Positions 6,928-14,160 of a DNA stretch of 20,352 nt are shown in pieces; position 1 is the stretch's first letter, and the number at the start of each line of letters is the position of its first letter. Made by a program: the position numbers and the translations under genes. Origin of the DNA: a virus; IMG/VR virus record IMGVR_UViG_3300033429_000021, positions 1 to 20,352 of that record; one strand, given 5' to 3'. The notes beneath the pieces are model-generated. The model did not search any database, was not told where the DNA came from, and saw only the letters and a list, made by a program, of their open reading frames with translations.

Positions 6928-7635
6928 CTACCTTTGATTTAGTAACTTAGCACTATAATCTTCAACTATCTTTCTATATGATTTGTCGTTCATTTTTCTA
7001 TTACCATATTGGTCTTCTGCAAACTGTAAGTTATGCAACTCATCTTTGCTGTAAGTCTTTGTAGGTGCTGCAACTTGTTCACTCGCAGGTGGAGTTTTCT
7101 TACTCATCCCGATAAATGCTTCAAGAAGTTCAACGCCCCCTGGCTGATCCTTTGCTAAATCAATCAATTCTTTCATGCTGTCGTTTACTTCTAAATTAGC
7201 ACTTAAGAAATCATCTACGTTTTGTAGTCTCTCGTTAGCGTTAGGGCCTAAATCTTTTTTAACTTGTAGAGCCTGTGCTTCTTGTGCTTCAATGTTTGCT
7301 TTCTCATTGTCTAAAAGTGTAGTAACTAAGCTCTGATAACCTTCATTAGATAAGTTATTCTCTTTACCGAATGACTGAATTTGAGCAAGTAGCGGATGTT
7401 CGCTATTGTATTCAACGTCTGCTGACATACTGTATTCATCTGGACTCCCTGAAAAACTTCCGAATTTTGAATGTAGTTCTGTATAACCTTTTTCTAATTC
7501 TGAGATTGTCTTGTATTTTCCATTTGCAAAACTTGTTGCTATGTCTGGCTCTAGGGTAGGGTTTGCCTCTGGGTTAGCAGGCGCAGGTGTTGGAGTTGGT
7601 TCTGGTGTAGGGGCAGGTGTGATATTCTCACTCAT
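6928..7635 (-). CDS. Capsid scaffolding protein
   Basis: A 235-residue protein with a Pro/Thr/Glu/Ala-rich disordered N-terminus (about residues 6-30). Then comes FANGKYKTISELEKGYTELHSKFG (given in parts: FANGKYKTISELEKGY at 36-51, TELHSKFG after it), a block typical of T7-like scaffolds. The middle is long, acidic and helical, and the C-terminus is basic, which is where scaffolds usually touch coat protein. It should guide coat assembly inside the procapsid and then leave. AAGGACACGCA precedes the ATG. In most relatives the coat gene follows directly; here three opposite-strand genes lie between. Confidence 0.8.
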   Translation of the reverse strand: MSENITPAPTPEPTPTPAPANPEANPTLEPDIATSFANGKYKTISELEKGYTELHSKFGSFSGSPDEYSMSADVEYNSEHPLLAQIQSFGKENNLSNEGYQSLVTTLLDNEKANIEAQEAQALQVKKDLGPNANERLQNVDDFLSANLEVNDSMKELIDLAKDQPGGVELLEAFIGMSKKTPPASEQVAAPTKTYSKDELHNLQFAEDQYGNRKMNDKSYRKIVEDYSAKLLNQR

Positions 7636-7657
7636 TGCGTGTCCTTAAGTTAATTTA

Positions 7658-7673
7658 TTGTACATAAGTACAA
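7658..7673. other. Short perfect hairpin before the scaffold gene
   Basis: TTGTAC and GTACAA form a perfect 6-bp inverted repeat around a 4-base loop. In the minus-strand RNA it lies about 22 bases before the scaffold ATG and just after a UUCG hairpin. It could be part of a leader structure or an operator half-site pair. The repeat is seen; its role is not known. Confidence 0.4.
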
Positions 7674-7678
7674 AATGA

Positions 7679-7696
7679 AGCCCTCCGAAGAGAACT
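7679..7696 (-). other. Intergenic hairpin with UUCG tetraloop
   Basis: In minus-strand RNA AGUUCUC and GAGGGCU form seven pairs (two G-U) around a UUCG loop closed by C-G. It begins five bases after the stop of the 358-residue virion gene and is followed by UCAUUUUG, a weak U-run. It matches the hairpin at 4573-4594 in type and placement. A weak terminator, or an RNA end-stabiliser that sets scaffold levels, is likely. Confidence 0.6.
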
Positions 7697-7700
7697 CTAT

Positions 7701-8777
7701 TTATACTATACTTACTGATTGAATGTCGAACGATATTTCTGTGAATGTAACTGTGATGGCAACACTTGACCTTATTCTTATCTTATGCACATTTCCCGTG
7801 ATCTCTTCAATTGGCCAACTAAAACTCAATGAATCTTCAGTAGCGTCTCTTGGTATATTCTTAGCGTAAGTAAAATGCACTGTTGCCCCTGTAGCGTCAT
7901 ATAGTTCTATATATACTGTTCTTGTTGAGGTAGCAGTTGGGAAAGTAATTGCACCTGTAAAATGAACACGATATTCTCCATCATTAGGAATAGTTATTAA
8001 TCCGTTAACTATGTCTGTAACTACGACAACTGAGTTTTCTGTATCATACCCAATTATGTCTTGCGCTGTTGTCGTTACAGAATATACTCCTGTCCCTGAT
8101 TGTCCTTGCATGCCTCCAAATACTACAGGTGTATTCTTATTGTTAATTATGTAAACAAAAAGTCTCCCCGATACTGCAGAAGTTAAAGCCCCTCCAATTC
8201 TAGTAATAATGTCAGGAGCTACCGCCGTAAATGTTCCTGGAATTGTTGCACTTAGATATAATGGTATTCCTGTTGCATATGCCGTAGTGTCAACGTCTGG
8301 AATCTCTCCAAATGTTGTTGCAGCACCTTCTTCTCCGTTAAGCATTTCTTCAGAAGCAATCCCTATGATTCTTGCATTGTCAAAAGTATCTGCTAGTGCT
8401 TTTACAATCTGAACAATTCCTCCAACTGTTACACCGCTTTGTCTAACTGCCATTCCCTTCTCTATAGTTCCGCCAGAGTTGTTTATGACATGCATGTGCA
8501 TATTGTGACCAACTGCTACTTCTACTCCTGTGAATGGTCCCTGTATTCTCATTTCTTTAGAGTTATCATCATAATACATTTGCCCCTCTACTGGAACGGG
8601 AGGTGTTGCTTGTGGATCATACTTTGTTTTAGTTATCGCACTTGCGCCTGCTAAGTCTTGATAGCCAGCGTCAATTTCACTCTTTTTTAACACTTTATCA
8701 TCTGTTGTTGTACCACCGAAATTAATCCCTGTTACATCTCCAGAACTTAGTGCAACTTGTAAGTCTCTATCAGCCAT
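7701..8777 (-). CDS. Virion protein with C-terminal jelly-roll-like domain
   Basis: A 358-residue protein between the Bbp19-like and scaffold genes. It opens with MADRDLQVALSSGDVTG. Residues about 50-80 (VPVEGQMYYDDNSKEMRIQG) are typical of phage surface or fibre proteins, and the middle has GEIPDVDTTAYATGIPLYL. The last 110 residues (from NDGEYRVHFTGAI to FTEISFDIQSV) look like a TNF/C1q-type beta sandwich, often seen at head-fibre and tail-fibre tips. A head fibre or decoration role fits the position best, but a tail-fibre role is possible. The start overlaps the previous stop by 8 bases. No signal peptide or enzyme motif is seen. Confidence 0.65.
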   Translation of the reverse strand: MADRDLQVALSSGDVTGINFGGTTTDDKVLKKSEIDAGYQDLAGASAITKTKYDPQATPPVPVEGQMYYDDNSKEMRIQGPFTGVEVAVGHNMHMHVINNSGGTIEKGMAVRQSGVTVGGIVQIVKALADTFDNARIIGIASEEMLNGEEGAATTFGEIPDVDTTAYATGIPLYLSATIPGTFTAVAPDIITRIGGALTSAVSGRLFVYIINNKNTPVVFGGMQGQSGTGVYSVTTTAQDIIGYDTENSVVVVTDIVNGLITIPNDGEYRVHFTGAITFPTATSTRTVYIELYDATGATVHFTYAKNIPRDATEDSLSFSWPIEEITGNVHKIRIRSSVAITVTFTEISFDIQSVSIV

Positions 8778-9063
8778 TGTTTACTCCTTTTTCTATTTGT
8801 TTTAGTCTGTTCTTAATATCCATTACAAAGTTTGCTTGTCCTTGTTTGATACCTACTCCGATTTGTGTTGCGTTTGGTTGAGCTATCCATGTGTGAACGT
8901 ACTCTTCTAACCATTTATCTAGTAGTTTTTTACCTGCTTCTGTGTTAAACACTACTGCATATAGAGAGTTTTCTGATTCTCTCTCTAATAGTGCTTGCTT
9001 GTGCGCTTGTGCGTGTATGTTTTCAATAGCTTCCGAGTCTCTAGGGTCTATATTATCATGCAT
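8770..9063 (-). CDS. Bbp19-like phage protein
   Basis: A 97-residue protein. The stretch from YAVVFNTEAGKKLLDKW to VGIKQGQANFVMDIKNRL (residues 36-86) fits the small Bbp19 family named from Bordetella phage BPP-1, which is commonly coded right after the portal gene. The tested role is not known to me. The start overlaps the portal stop by 8 bases and has GAAGGAGAGG-like purines upstream (GGAGAGGGAA). The next gene overlaps its own stop in the same way, so all three are translationally coupled. Confidence 0.65.
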   Translation of the reverse strand: MHDNIDPRDSEAIENIHAQAHKQALLERESENSLYAVVFNTEAGKKLLDKWLEEYVHTWIAQPNATQIGVGIKQGQANFVMDIKNRLKQIEKGVNNG

Positions 9064-10588
9064 TTCCCTCTCCTTGTGCTGCCGCCATCGCTGCCATTTG
9101 CGCTTGTTGTTCTGTTTGAAGTTTCTTTTTCTCTAAGTCGCTACGCTTAAATGTCTTAGGCACTCCCATCTTGTCGATTAGATAATGAGGTAATGCTTCA
9201 ATGTTAACTTCTTGTTGCACTATTTCAGGAGGTAATCCTGCTAATAATTCCATAGTCTTCATTACTTGCATGATTTCGTCAGCGTCTTGCGCTCTAGCCA
9301 TTGGAGAAGTAAACTTAATAGTTATCTCTTTGCCATCTATTTTCATAGGCGCTAATTTACCAAGTCTTATTAAAACTTTCACTACTTGATTTAATAGTCT
9401 CTCTAGTAGTTCTGTTTGAAGTTTCCCTGTAGCACTTCCGCTTGTTGCTTGTGTATCTGCGTCACGAATAGACATTTCAGTTGCAGTTCTTACGGGTGTA
9501 TCTTGAATTGAACCAAATGGCTTACTAATCATTACAGTTCTAATTGATTCCTGTAAACGACTAATGTCATATTGAAGGACGTTATAATCTCCACCACTCA
9601 TTAACGGCGCAAGTGAAGGGTTACCTCTATCATTAGAACCAACGGGCATAACTGTTCCTGGCTGAAGCGTAACTGTGTAAGGATTGATTATTCCATCGTC
9701 TGTTGCTGTGAAGATTGGGTTAGCCGTAAATGCTGCGGCTCTTAAGTGATCTTCCACCATCTTATTTAAAGTTTTAATATCTGGTAATGCTCTCATTATG
9801 CGACCACGACCATAAACTTCGCCCGGTATTGTTGACTCTCTAAACACTACCCATTCGCTAGAGTCATCTTCTTCTTCAAGCAATACGTCTTTATTGTTCT
9901 CATCTAGTAACATAGTGATGTATTTACCTGTTTTCTCTTCTTTTACTACGCCTTCAACTAAGTTAACTTCTGGATTCTCTGCTAATTGTTGCGTAAGCTT
10001 ATCGTTAAGTTCAGCATTAGGCCATATATACTTAATATCTTGAACATTTACTTTTATCTCTCTCCATACTGTTTCAACTATTCCAAGTGCTGACTTCTCA
10101 ATAATAACTTCTGATAGAGAAACCGAACGGAAATTAAGAGCCGATTGAATACCGTCTCCTTCTTCAACGATGATTGAGCCTGTTGAGATTCCTAAGTCTA
10201 AGAAAGTCTCTTTAATTTGTCCATTGAAGTTCGAATGATTAATGTTGTGAAAGATTATGTCTGTAGCTTCTTCTAAATACTCTTCAACTGCTGTTACTTT
10301 TTCTTCTGGTATTTCACTACCTGCTTCAAGCATAAACCATTTACGCCATGCAGGAACTAACTGTGACTCCATTCTACTAGCATAGTCTTCAAGTGCATAC
10401 TCTGCTGTTGAATCATACACATACTCACGTTTCTTTTGTCCTGGGGAGAAGTGGTCAAATGTTTGTGACTCTGGAAGGGCATATCTGTAGCACTCTCTTA
10501 GATGTGATTCCCATTGAGCCTTTTTGTTTTGTCTAGCTTTGTTGATACGCTTGACCATTCTCTCATAATCAAATAATTTAGGTTGCAT
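9056..10588 (-). CDS. Portal (head-to-tail connector), T7 type
   Basis: A 510-residue protein that fits the T7-type head-to-tail connector family. Marks are WESHLRECYRYALPE near residue 26, EYVYDSTAEYALEDYASRMES near 54 (shown in parts: YDSTAEYALEDYAS), PAWRKWFMLEAG near 78, and FRESTIPGEVYGRGR near 248. The Gln/Ala-rich C-terminus is usual for the family. As a dodecamer it forms the vertex through which the terminase packs DNA. Length is close to T7 gp8. The ATG lies immediately before the stop of a 55-residue zinc-ribbon gene, with GTAAAG nearby. Confidence 0.88.
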   Translation of the reverse strand: MQPKLFDYERMVKRINKARQNKKAQWESHLRECYRYALPESQTFDHFSPGQKKREYVYDSTAEYALEDYASRMESQLVPAWRKWFMLEAGSEIPEEKVTAVEEYLEEATDIIFHNINHSNFNGQIKETFLDLGISTGSIIVEEGDGIQSALNFRSVSLSEVIIEKSALGIVETVWREIKVNVQDIKYIWPNAELNDKLTQQLAENPEVNLVEGVVKEEKTGKYITMLLDENNKDVLLEEEDDSSEWVVFRESTIPGEVYGRGRIMRALPDIKTLNKMVEDHLRAAAFTANPIFTATDDGIINPYTVTLQPGTVMPVGSNDRGNPSLAPLMSGGDYNVLQYDISRLQESIRTVMISKPFGSIQDTPVRTATEMSIRDADTQATSGSATGKLQTELLERLLNQVVKVLIRLGKLAPMKIDGKEITIKFTSPMARAQDADEIMQVMKTMELLAGLPPEIVQQEVNIEALPHYLIDKMGVPKTFKRSDLEKKKLQTEQQAQMAAMAAAQGEGNA

Positions 10589-10756
10589 TTACTTTACCTT
10601 TTGAGTATGCTTTTGTTTCTGTGCTACTATTGAACATTCACACTTAAACTTATTAGCTAACTCTTCAGCATTCTTAAACTTTTCTCCAGGAAGGAATTTA
10701 ACAATATCCCCACATTCTAAACATTTTAACCAAGTATAATTTGCATTAACTCTCAT
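10589..10756 (-). CDS. Small zinc-ribbon-like protein
   Basis: A 55-residue gene that is easy to miss because of its size. A strong AGGAGG lies 6 bases before the ATG at 10756, inside the end of the upstream gene. The protein has CLEC (residues 12-15) and CEC (39-41), a pattern able to hold one zinc ion, and a Lys-rich tail. Its stop TAA directly abuts the portal ATG. Such small ribbon proteins near packaging genes may bind nucleic acid or a virion partner, but no family is recognised. The coupling and the ribosome-binding site make it a real gene. Confidence 0.7.
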   Translation of the reverse strand: MRVNANYTWLKCLECGDIVKFLPGEKFKNAEELANKFKCECSIVAQKQKHTQKVK

Positions 10757-10757
10757 A

Positions 10758-11027
10758 TCATCCTCCTAATGTATCGGAAACGCCTTGTTCCCCTGTGCCT
10801 GAATATAAGAGTGAGCGTCTACCTTGCATTCCTCTTTGTACTCTCTTCAATCTCTCTTGCTCTTCAGTTGTTACTCTAGCTTCTTCTTTAGATAAGAGTG
10901 CTTTCTCTGCTTTTAAAGCTTTCTTTTGCTTACTTTTCTGCTTTTCTGCTTCAGATACGCTATAAGCTGTCCCTGCTACTGCTGCTCCTGCACTAAGATA
11001 TGCTGCTGTTGCTGCTCCTGTTGCCAT
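10758..11027 (-). CDS. Small Ala/Gly-rich N-terminus, charged C-terminus phage protein
   Basis: An 89-residue protein. I chose ATG at 11027 because CAGGGGGACACG precedes it, rather than an upstream in-frame ATG at 11063. Residues 2-22 are Ala/Gly-rich and weakly hydrophobic. A Lys/Glu/Gln coiled-coil-like stretch follows (about 24-63), then GRRSLLYSGTGEQGVSDTLGG, here split as GRRSLLYSG and GVSDTLGG. The GRRSLL...LGG ending recurs in short proteins near podovirus portal genes. The role is unknown; an internal virion or membrane-contact role is a guess. The first 35 bases overlap the previous gene. Confidence 0.65.
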   Translation of the reverse strand: MATGAATAAYLSAGAAVAGTAYSVSEAEKQKSKQKKALKAEKALLSKEEARVTTEEQERLKRVQRGMQGRRSLLYSGTGEQGVSDTLGG

Positions 11028-11484
11028 CGTGTCCCCCTGTTGAGTATAATATACCGTCCACATATTTAAAAGTGAAGTTGTAACGGCTTAGAACCCTTCG
11101 AATCAGTCCTTGTTTGCTCTCAACATCAGTAATTAAACATATCTTTCTGACTTTGTATAACATAATTATATCTTTAATCATGTTTTTTGTAAAGGTTGCA
11201 CTAGGATGTATAACTGTTGAAGCAATATATAGTACTCCATCAACTCCTTCTATAGTTCCAATTAGTCCATAAAGTTCATCATTCATATAATATTCTTTAG
11301 GTTTCAGTTTGACCCAATTCATTACATCAATTGCTTTCGTATGTCTCATTCCTGCTAATTGTTCCTGCACTCTAAACAACTCTAATTGATATTTCTTTGC
11401 TCTACCTCTCCACTCTATTAACTCGTTTACTATTTGTTCTAATGAGATATTAGGGTTTTGTTCTATCCATTCTTTACTAGTCAT
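10993..11484 (-). CDS. Unknown protein, possible acetyltransferase-like fold
   Basis: A 163-residue protein lying downstream of the large terminase. The N-terminal 45 residues are helical and charged (NELIEWRGRAKKYQLELF). The middle alternates beta and helix (DGVLYIASTVIHP then MIKDIIMLYKVRKICLIT), which recalls a GNAT-type fold such as that proposed for T7 gp13-like proteins, but no clear CoA-binding R/Q-x-x-G-x-G/A motif is present. If it is GNAT-like it may be inactive and structural. Its start overlaps the previous stop by 8 bases (ATGACTAG). Confidence 0.6.
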   Translation of the reverse strand: MTSKEWIEQNPNISLEQIVNELIEWRGRAKKYQLELFRVQEQLAGMRHTKAIDVMNWVKLKPKEYYMNDELYGLIGTIEGVDGVLYIASTVIHPSATFTKNMIKDIIMLYKVRKICLITDVESKQGLIRRVLSRYNFTFKYVDGILYSTGGHDGNRSSNSSIS

Positions 11485-11653
11485 CTTTAGCTTCCATCTC
11501 TTTCATTAGCAATATTAAATCTTTTGTTTCTTGCTCTCCAAGCACTAACATTGCTGCTAACACTTCTAATACAGAGGGCATTTTCATATGCACTTCACAT
11601 AGATACTCGAATACTAAGCTATATTTTTTTATGTTTTTTTCTTCATTAGTCAT
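11477..11653 (-). CDS. Small helical protein after terminase, unknown
   Basis: A 58-residue protein. I chose ATG at 11653, which overlaps the terminase stop by 8 bases (ATGACTAA) and has TTGGAGTCC upstream. A longer frame upstream would read through the terminase gene in another frame. The protein is Glu/Met/Leu-rich and probably two helices (SVLEVLAAMLVLGEQETKD in the middle, split here as SVLEVLAAML and VLGEQETKD). No family is recognised. It is coupled on both sides. Confidence 0.6.
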   Translation of the reverse strand: MTNEEKNIKKYSLVFEYLCEVHMKMPSVLEVLAAMLVLGEQETKDLILLMKEMEAKDD

Positions 11654-13067
11654 ATGGACTCCAATTATTTGATTTACCTTGTGAAGCACCACCATTAAGA
11701 CGAAGATACTCTTTTGCTTTGTTACTACTCTTAAGCTCTCTACTTGCTCCCGTTCCATCTACTAAGAACTCAAAAGCATTACAAACATGAGAATATTTAC
11801 CTTTGTCTGGCTTATCCGCATATTTCTCCCCACTTACGTTTACCCTTTTGTATTGATAACCACCGTTCAATCCTTTTCTAAGAGTAATACATTTATCGCT
11901 TATAATTATTGAAGGTTGACCAACCAATATTTGACCAAACTTTGTCTTAACTGCTTCAACCATTGTTACAGGGGAGCCTGTATTTGAAGTTCTTGGCATT
12001 AAATTAGCATTATTATAGACTTTAAACATCGTGTCATCTGTTACTTGGCCTCTTGTGTTTGCTGCCCAAGGATCAAGCCATGACTCAAACTTATAGCCTG
12101 CATAGTGTAATTTCATATGAGCTTCTATTATTTTACTAAAAGAGGTTAAGTTTACATCATCTGTTACAAGTTCATCAAAAACAACTAATCTTCCAAGAGG
12201 GTCCATTTGACCTATTAAGAAACCACTCCATCTTCCATTATCTCCCCCACATATCAGAGGTCTATTTCTGCTTGGCTCTCCAAGTTCTTCATGTCTTATG
12301 CAATGTAGTTGATCATTGTATTCAGGATATACAGGCTTTCCTGTTTGAAGAGGAATAAATTTAACTTTATACATTACATCAACATAGTCTTTTGTTTTTC
12401 CTAATGTTTGCGCTCTATAGTATTCATATGGTAAGTTCTTTAAGTTTTCTGCTTCTGGGTTTACACTGTTGTCTTCAAGTAGTGCGGGAGGTTGAATAAA
12501 AAGACTCCATGTTTCAGGTCTATTCTCTATAAATAGTTTGTATATCCATGTCTCATTATCAAAAGCATTCGTATCTGCAACACATTGTTGTTTAGTTGCC
12601 CCTGGTCCTGTTATTAATGTTGGGTATCTCCCTAATCTTGATGTCACGTTCTCTAAGGCTTCGCTTGGTAACTCTCTCAACTCATTAAGATATGCGTATG
12701 TAATCTCTAATGATAACAGTTTTTTCATATCCCCTGGCTTATCTAAGGCTCTAAAAAGAAATTCACATCTTATGTCATCATGCTCATAAAGTGCGGTTAA
12801 GTTGCCCCAATTAAACTTTAGCAAATCTCCATAATAACCCTCGAAAGATTTGATTGTTGTGTCTTTTAGCTCTATAGTAGTGTTGCGAATTACTGCTATC
12901 CTTGTGCGTCTAATACCATCATTGTCAGGTTCTTGGTCATACATGAGTCTGTCTAGCTTTAAAATACTCCCTAGTGTTTTACCTGAGCCTATTGGTCCTA
13001 TTATTAAAGATACAAAACTTTCATCTAAATAATAGTCTGAAGCAATTGGGTATAAGTCTATTTCCAT
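11646..13067 (-). CDS. terL: Terminase large subunit
   Basis: A 473-residue packaging ATPase and nuclease. Walker A is GPIGSGKT at 24-31. The Walker B-like ITYAYLNE is at 122-129, with Asn-Glu where many have Asp-Glu, as in T7-like terminases. GRYPT and VADTNAFDNETW follow near 146-175. The nuclease half starts with LICGGDNGR (D276) and FDE at 298-299, then WLDPWAANTRGQ. It packs DNA through the portal and cuts concatemers. The Asn-Glu form and length fit the T7/BPP-1 side of the family. It starts one base after the small terminase stop. The strong identity anchors the late region. Confidence 0.93.
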   Translation of the reverse strand: MEIDLYPIASDYYLDESFVSLIIGPIGSGKTLGSILKLDRLMYDQEPDNDGIRRTRIAVIRNTTIELKDTTIKSFEGYYGDLLKFNWGNLTALYEHDDIRCEFLFRALDKPGDMKKLLSLEITYAYLNELRELPSEALENVTSRLGRYPTLITGPGATKQQCVADTNAFDNETWIYKLFIENRPETWSLFIQPPALLEDNSVNPEAENLKNLPYEYYRAQTLGKTKDYVDVMYKVKFIPLQTGKPVYPEYNDQLHCIRHEELGEPSRNRPLICGGDNGRWSGFLIGQMDPLGRLVVFDELVTDDVNLTSFSKIIEAHMKLHYAGYKFESWLDPWAANTRGQVTDDTMFKVYNNANLMPRTSNTGSPVTMVEAVKTKFGQILVGQPSIIISDKCITLRKGLNGGYQYKRVNVSGEKYADKPDKGKYSHVCNAFEFLVDGTGASRELKSSNKAKEYLRLNGGASQGKSNNWSPYD

Positions 13068-13068
13068 T

Positions 13069-13467
13069 TTATTTCTTTGTAGGGTTTACGTTGATTGTTC
13101 TTTGGACTACTTGCCCTGAATGTTCTATTTGAGACTTTTCAACATAAACGCCTTCCATTTTGTTTAGTAAGTCTAAGGCTTTATTATCTCCATCCATTGC
13201 TCTTTCAGATAGAAGTTGTTTTCTTTCTTTAATGGTTAATATCTTAGAGGTCATTGTTTTTAACCTTAGTTCATGTATCCTTGTTGATACCTTGTCATGG
13301 TGTCTTGCTTCGTGTGCGTTTCTCCATAATGTGCTTGGTTTCATATTTTCGTGTGCGTAGTTTTCTCTGTAAGCTGCGGTAGCGTCGCCCCCATTCATAA
13401 CGAATGAAACGGCAAAGCCTTCTTGTTTATCTGTTAAAGTCTGTTTTTTAGGAGTATCTTTTTTCAA
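13069..13467 (-). CDS. terS: Terminase small subunit
   Basis: A 132-residue protein that fits the small terminase family: LTDKQEGFAVSFVMNGGDATAAY (split as LTDKQEGFAVSF at 11-22 and NGGDATAAY at 25-33). A basic helical centre with WRNAHEARHHDKV follows. It should bind the packaging site and load the large subunit. The best start is TTG at 13467, since no in-frame ATG exists nearby; an upstream in-frame ATT at 13482 is possible. An overlapping 8-codon ATG frame (ATGGACCTTG) ends within the gene. A promoter-like site lies about 27 bases upstream of the TTG. The start is therefore the least certain part. Confidence 0.85.
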   Translation of the reverse strand: MKKDTPKKQTLTDKQEGFAVSFVMNGGDATAAYRENYAHENMKPSTLWRNAHEARHHDKVSTRIHELRLKTMTSKILTIKERKQLLSERAMDGDNKALDLLNKMEGVYVEKSQIEHSGQVVQRTINVNPTKK

Positions 13468-13493
13468 GGTCCATTCTTTAATTGGTTTTCTGT

Positions 13494-13502
13494 ATTATAC
13501 CA
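13494..13502 (-). promoter_or_regulatory. Extended -10 promoter before the terminase genes
   Basis: The minus strand reads TGGTATAAT, a perfect TGn plus TATAAT extended -10 box. No consensus -35 is visible. Predicted start is near 13487, about 20 bases before the TTG start of the small terminase. It lies 11 bases downstream of an inverted repeat that covers the -35 position, which fits control by a repressor. Confidence 0.6.
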
Positions 13503-13512
13503 TTTGTTTTAC

Positions 13513-13543
13513 TATAGGGTACTTTGGCATTTATAGCCCTATA
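13513..13543. repeat. Inverted repeat upstream of terminase promoter
   Basis: TATAGGG (13513-13519) and CCCTATA (13537-13543) are perfect 7-base arms with a 17-base spacer. The proximal arm covers where a -35 box would sit for the promoter at 13494-13502. An operator is likely; a weak terminator for the upstream genes is the alternative, but no U-tract follows. Confidence 0.45.
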
Positions 13544-13554
13544 TTGTGTGATCT

Positions 13555-13683
13555 TCATCCCTCAACCTCAAAGCCACTAATGTGAACGTCTAATTTACAC
13601 TTAGTACAAATATTATCTTTTTTGTTTGCTACTATCATTGGCTTACCACACTTTACACATTTTGTTTTTATTATATCACTCAT
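13555..13683 (-). CDS. Mini zinc-ribbon protein
   Basis: A 42-residue gene, not found by longer-ORF searches. CVKC (9-12) and CTKC (26-29) are two CxxC knuckles spaced as in a classic zinc ribbon. The start overlaps the previous stop by 8 bases (ATGAGTGA), supporting coupled translation. It is the last gene before the terminase promoter. Small ribbons of this kind often bind nucleic acid or act as adaptors; no specific role can be given. Confidence 0.65.
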   Translation of the reverse strand: MSDIIKTKCVKCGKPMIVANKKDNICTKCKLDVHISGFEVEG

Positions 13684-13870
13684 TGTTGCTATCCAAAGGG
13701 GATTCTTTTGTTTTATAAAAACACCAATAGCATTTTACTTCCATGTACTCTTCACTCTTCTTATCTCCTAAGTATGACTTGTCTAAATCGCTTAGTGCTT
13801 TAGCTAAGTATATGTCACACTCTTTTGCTAGTAGTAGTGTTGATAGTGTTAGTATTATGATTGCTTTCAT
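13676..13870 (-). CDS. Small exported Cys-containing protein
   Basis: A 64-residue protein with a clear signal-peptide look: MKAIIILTLSTLLLA, then the charged mature part from residue 16. The mature part has three Cys (C18, C47, C50, the last two as CYWC). The signal plus cysteines suggest a periplasmic protein with a disulphide or metal. It forms a chain with the two genes upstream, joined by 4-base overlaps. A lysis-associated role (spanin-like) is possible, but no lipobox or transmembrane anchor is clear. Confidence 0.65.
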   Translation of the reverse strand: MKAIIILTLSTLLLAKECDIYLAKALSDLDKSYLGDKKSEEYMEVKCYWCFYKTKESPLDSNNE

Positions 13871-13983
13871 TTAGTCTCTCCCATTTTCTCAAAAGTCCAC
13901 ATATGTCCAAATGCTCTTATCGCCATAGGTACATATAAGCTTAATGGTAACGCTATTATATAAACTGTTATTAGTCTGTTCAT
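13867..13983 (-). CDS. Mini membrane protein
   Basis: A 38-residue gene with a single hydrophobic stretch near its N-terminus (LITVYIIALPLSLYVPMAI, residues 4-22) and a short charged tail. Start and stop each overlap their neighbours by four bases (ATGA), so it is very likely translated. A holin-like or membrane-targeting role would be guesswork. It sits between two exported Cys-containing genes. Confidence 0.6.
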   Translation of the reverse strand: MNRLITVYIIALPLSLYVPMAIRAFGHMWTFEKMGETK

Positions 13984-14159
13984 TTAGTTCTCCTTATCTC
14001 GCAATATTCTATCACACTAGCCTTATAGCACTCCATGAAGTGTTTTTCGCCTTGACATGGTATAAACACTTCACTTGCTTTCTCTAGCTGTTGTGGAGTA
14101 CATACTATGTTGTTTAGTTGTGGTTCTCCTAGTAGTAGGATTAGGAATGTGTTAAGCAT
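13980..14159 (-). CDS. Small exported Cys-rich protein
   Basis: A 59-residue protein. I chose ATG at 14159, with GAGGTATAAA before it, over an in-frame ATG 12 bases upstream that would overlap the previous gene. The N-terminus (MLNTFLILLLG) is a short signal-like stretch. Four Cys at 20, 35, 44 and 53 could form two disulphides. It starts one base after the stop of the previous gene and overlaps the next by four. Secretion is inferred from the N-terminus, not proven. No family is recognised. Confidence 0.55.
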   Translation of the reverse strand: MLNTFLILLLGEPQLNNIVCTPQQLEKASEVFIPCQGEKHFMECYKASVIEYCEIRRTK

Positions 14160-14160
14160 T

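Noticed and set aside
6914-6929. AGAGG/CCTCT inverted repeat at the tail-to-tail gene junction as a two-way terminator
   Set aside because: Only five pairs, no U-tract on either side, and it lies partly inside both genes.
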